A DNA stretch of 64,000 bases from the NCBI RefSeq assembly GCF_007679325.1, contig NZ_VEGI01000004.1, forward strand, positions 62,001 to 126,000, in the 5' to 3' direction. Positions 62,155-64,000 of the stretch are shown here, piece by piece; within the stretch, counting starts at the first letter, position 1; each line of letters begins with the position of its first letter. The DNA is from Arthrobacter sp. U41 (GTDB taxonomy: Bacteria > Actinomycetota > Actinomycetes > Actinomycetales > Micrococcaceae). Both the position numbers and the translations under genes were made by a program. Under the pieces are notes generated by a model that saw only the letters and a program-made list of their open reading frames with translations, searched no databases and was not told the DNA's origin.

Positions 62155-62933
62155 TGGGTCTTGACCCTTGGCCCGGCGCCCCCGAACTTCCGGCCCCGGT
62201 CATCATGGATCAGGAGTGGACGGATGCGGTGTTTCTGCATTGGCGGATCCCTGATGCGGTGGCGGCCCCGTTTATGCCTCCCGGTGTGGCTCCGGACAAC
62301 TTCGACGGCTCCGCGTGGGTGGGGCTGATCGGCTTCCGTATGCAGGGCGCCGGCCTGGGCAGGGGGCCCGGGATTCCGTACTTCGGGAGCTTCACCGAGA
62401 TCAACGTCCGCCTCTACTCCCGCGAGCCGGACGGCACCCGGGGTGTGGTTTTCCTCAGCCTGGATGCGACGCGGCTGGCCGTGGTGCTGGCTGCTCGGGC
62501 GGCCGGGATTCCTTATGTGTGGTCGCGGGCGGGCTTTCGGGGTGCGGGTGCTCTGGATGGTCCGGTGTGCCCATCTGCCGGGTACTGGGTACGGCGGTTT
62601 CGCGGCGGCGCGCGGAGCGACTTTGCGGTTGCGGCTGTGCCTGCGCCGGAGCCCGACGCCGAAGCAACCGACCCGCTGTCCGTCCACCTCACTGCCCGGT
62701 TCGGTCTGCACACACGTTTCCGGGGCCGGACCCTGTACGTCCCCAACACCCACAGCCCGTGGCCGCTGTACCGGGCGCAGCTGACTCGTTGTGAGGATCA
62801 GCTGGTTGCCGCGGCCGGCATCAGCGTCGCGGGTCCGCCCGAATCAGTGCTTTTCTCACCCGGGGTCCGCACCCAGTTTGGCCGGCCGCGGGCGCTTGGA
62901 GCGCGAGCCCTGAGTCCCCACGGAGCCTCCTGA
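62154..62933 (+). CDS. DUF2071 (YqjF-like) protein
   Basis: A 259-residue protein with the DUF2071 pattern: MDQEWTDAVFLHWRIPDAVAAPFMPPGV, AWVGLIGFRMQG, PYFGSFTEINVRLYSREPDGTRGVVFLSLDATRLAVVLAARAAGIPYVWSRA. The function is unknown; it has an acetoacetate-decarboxylase-like fold as I remember it. The start overlaps the DUF1622 stop (TGATG), so the two are coupled. No membrane segment or signal is present. Confidence 0.88.
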   Translation: MGLDPWPGAPELPAPVIMDQEWTDAVFLHWRIPDAVAAPFMPPGVAPDNFDGSAWVGLIGFRMQGAGLGRGPGIPYFGSFTEINVRLYSREPDGTRGVVFLSLDATRLAVVLAARAAGIPYVWSRAGFRGAGALDGPVCPSAGYWVRRFRGGARSDFAVAAVPAPEPDAEATDPLSVHLTARFGLHTRFRGRTLYVPNTHSPWPLYRAQLTRCEDQLVAAAGISVAGPPESVLFSPGVRTQFGRPRALGARALSPHGAS

Positions 62934-62953
62934 CGATTGCGGCGCGGTGCATC

Positions 62954-63688
62954 TCAGTCTGACGAGTTCTCGCGGGATGTGATCCCGAAGCTCGGCGACT
63001 GCAGCTCGGTGAAGTTCCCGACGCTGGCGCGCACGGTGCACTGGGGCGTGATCTGCAGGGCCGTCACGGTGAGCCCCGCGCTGTCCACTGCGAGCGCCCC
63101 GCCGCAGCCGTCGGAGAACCGTACCCCCTTCTCGCCGCCGCTTACCGCGGCGAGCATCTGCGAGGGCTTGCCCGACGCTGGACTGACATAGAGCGGGTTC
63201 AGCTCGTCGGCGCCGCCGGCCCACACTGGCACCAGGGTGATCTTCAGAGGGCTGGGCGTCACGACGCGCGCCGGGGTGCGCACCTCCACTCCCTTCAGGC
63301 GCTGCACGGCATAAACCGTGCCCTTGACGTCAGGGTCCTGCGTGGCGGCCGTCGTCGCCTCGGACCCGGCCCGCAGCCACGCGTCGAGTGCATCCTGGTC
63401 CGCAGGTGACACCGACACCGTCGCGGTTGCCTGGACTGAGCCTCCCGCCGGGACCTCCAACCCCGAGACCTTCCAGCCGCACCCGACGTCCAGGCCGGTG
63501 ATCGAGGCCTGATTCCGGCTCACCGAGGCCCCGTCCCACGTGACCGCCGGGCACGTGGAGGTGCAGCCATGTGGACCAAGAGCATTATTGCGGGTGCCCC
63601 GGCAGGCCAAGCCGCGGCCGCTTTCGGAGTCAGTGCTGGCGCCAACGGGGTCGTCGGTGCGGGTGCCGGCGCCGCCAGCTACCTTCAT
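62954..63688 (-). CDS. Hypothetical protein, N-terminus uncertain, probably truncated
   Basis: I do not recognise a family. The part below about 63560 reads as a secreted beta-rich protein with paired Cys (TCPAVTWDG, LDVGCGWKVSGLEVPAGGSVQATATVSVSPAD, GVRFSDGCGGALAVDSAG, TPQCTVRASVG). The upper 40 to 45 codons (63560-63688) lie opposite a better-looking plus-strand frame and look like its shadow. There is no signal peptide or lipobox in the remaining part. I infer that the real 5' end was lost when the neighbouring sequence arrived. Confidence 0.5.
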   Translation of the reverse strand: MKVAGGAGTRTDDPVGASTDSESGRGLACRGTRNNALGPHGCTSTCPAVTWDGASVSRNQASITGLDVGCGWKVSGLEVPAGGSVQATATVSVSPADQDALDAWLRAGSEATTAATQDPDVKGTVYAVQRLKGVEVRTPARVVTPSPLKITLVPVWAGGADELNPLYVSPASGKPSQMLAAVSGGEKGVRFSDGCGGALAVDSAGLTVTALQITPQCTVRASVGNFTELQSPSFGITSRENSSD

Positions 63689-64000
63689 CAGAACGGATGG
63701 CGTATCAATAGCGGCTGGGACTTTGCTGGCAAGATCGCAGGTGGTGGCTTCGCCGGTGCCGTAGGCGGCCTGGCGGGACCGGCCGGTGGTAGCCTCGCCA
63801 GAGGGATGTCATTGTCGTCGACCGGCATGGTTGCCAGGGCCGGAACGATGGCCATCAGTGGCGCTGGTGCGGGAACAGGTTCGATGCTGGAGAACGTCAT
63901 CGCCGGGGATCCGATTGACCCCGTGAAGGCTGGGGCGACAGGCCTGTTTGGAGCGGGTGCTGCCGCGATACCTGTGGGGCGTATACCGGCGTTCAACCAG
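63569..64000 (+). CDS. Polymorphic-toxin-like glycine-rich module (3' end beyond window)
   Basis: The frame opens at ATG 63569, with GGAGG seven bases upstream, and is open for 144 codons to the window edge. It is Gly/Ala-rich with repeated small hydrophobic runs (GVSAGANGVVGAGAGAASYL, NGWRINSGWDFAGKIAGGGFAGAVGGLAGPAGG, ENVIAGDPIDPVKAGATGLFGAGAAAIPVGR). This is the composition of the pretoxin segment that precedes the C-terminal toxin domain in actinobacterial RHS and WXG-type polymorphic toxins. No RHS or secretion region precedes it, so it looks like an orphan C-terminal cassette. Confidence 0.6.
   Translation, partial: MWTKSIIAGAPAGQAAAAFGVSAGANGVVGAGAGAASYLHQNGWRINSGWDFAGKIAGGGFAGAVGGLAGPAGGSLARGMSLSSTGMVARAGTMAISGAGAGTGSMLENVIAGDPIDPVKAGATGLFGAGAAAIPVGRIPAFNQ

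Overview
The window looks like chromosomal DNA of a high-GC Gram-positive actinobacterium, most likely of the Arthrobacter/Pseudarthrobacter group (Micrococcaceae). This rests on strong G/C bias at third codon positions, many GTG/TTG starts, short ATGA/TGATG overlaps, many apparently leaderless starts, and family content: a GH91 fructan enzyme, an Rpf-like transglycosylase, an MSMEG_6728-type protein and a DHA2-type MFS carrier. I found no rRNA, tRNA, CRISPR array, complete insertion sequence or prophage. Functions below are read from motifs and remembered family features; no searches were run.

Region 1 (1-8570) is a fructan-derived sugar island: a sugar ABC importer (binding protein cut by the window edge, two permeases), a LacI regulator, a cytoplasmic GH32 fructosidase, a PfkB sugar kinase and a cytoplasmic GH91 protein. 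The lack of a secretion signal on the GH91 and GH32 enzymes suggests import of a difructose anhydride (DFA III type), opening to inulobiose by GH91, cleavage to fructose by GH32 and phosphorylation by PfkB. The island carries two scars: a permease C-terminal tail (7150-7200) just upstream of the GH91 gene, and a probable GH172/DUF2961 C-terminal remnant (about 3214-3312).

Region 2 (8570-15020) has a GAF-PucR regulator, an Fe-type alcohol dehydrogenase, a succinate-semialdehyde-type aldehyde dehydrogenase and an MHS-family carrier. Together they suggest uptake and two-step oxidation of a small hydroxy acid or alcohol.

Region 3 (15000-28100) is a mixed segment: a K+ channel, an ArsR-SRPBCC fusion with a palindromic operator, a TPR-LuxR regulator with a PQ-loop membrane protein and flavin monooxygenase, a VapBC pair, a DinB protein, a secreted GDPD, a VOC protein, and two paralogous SnoaL-like genes sharing a promoter and long leader. 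An MFS carrier closes the segment.

Region 4 (28130-34870) holds an XRE-cupin / B3-B4 / EamA (frameshifted at a C10 tract) / DapA-like operon with a clear operator, then a methyltransferase and a polar amino-acid ABC importer.

Region 5 (35000-46700) holds a lipid kinase, cupin, hydrolase, acylphosphatase, YegP-like protein, a leaderless MFS-ArsR pair under a 10-bp inverted repeat, two paralogous lipoproteins with a 28-bp tandem repeat at one stop codon, an MscS channel, a GH13 alpha-glucosidase, and an unusual winged helix / Lys-Ala linker / X25-like fusion.

Region 6 (46890-62940) holds a MarR / acyl-CoA synthetase / DUF2177 operon opposite a DUF1295 enzyme, a SulP carrier, a TerC gene behind a yybP-ykoY-type Mn2+ riboswitch, adenine deaminase back to back with a UvrA-like protein, an Rpf-like protein with a structured leader, and several small conserved proteins. 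Region 7 (62950-64000) ends in a truncated-looking minus-strand gene next to a glycine-rich pretoxin-like open frame running off the window.
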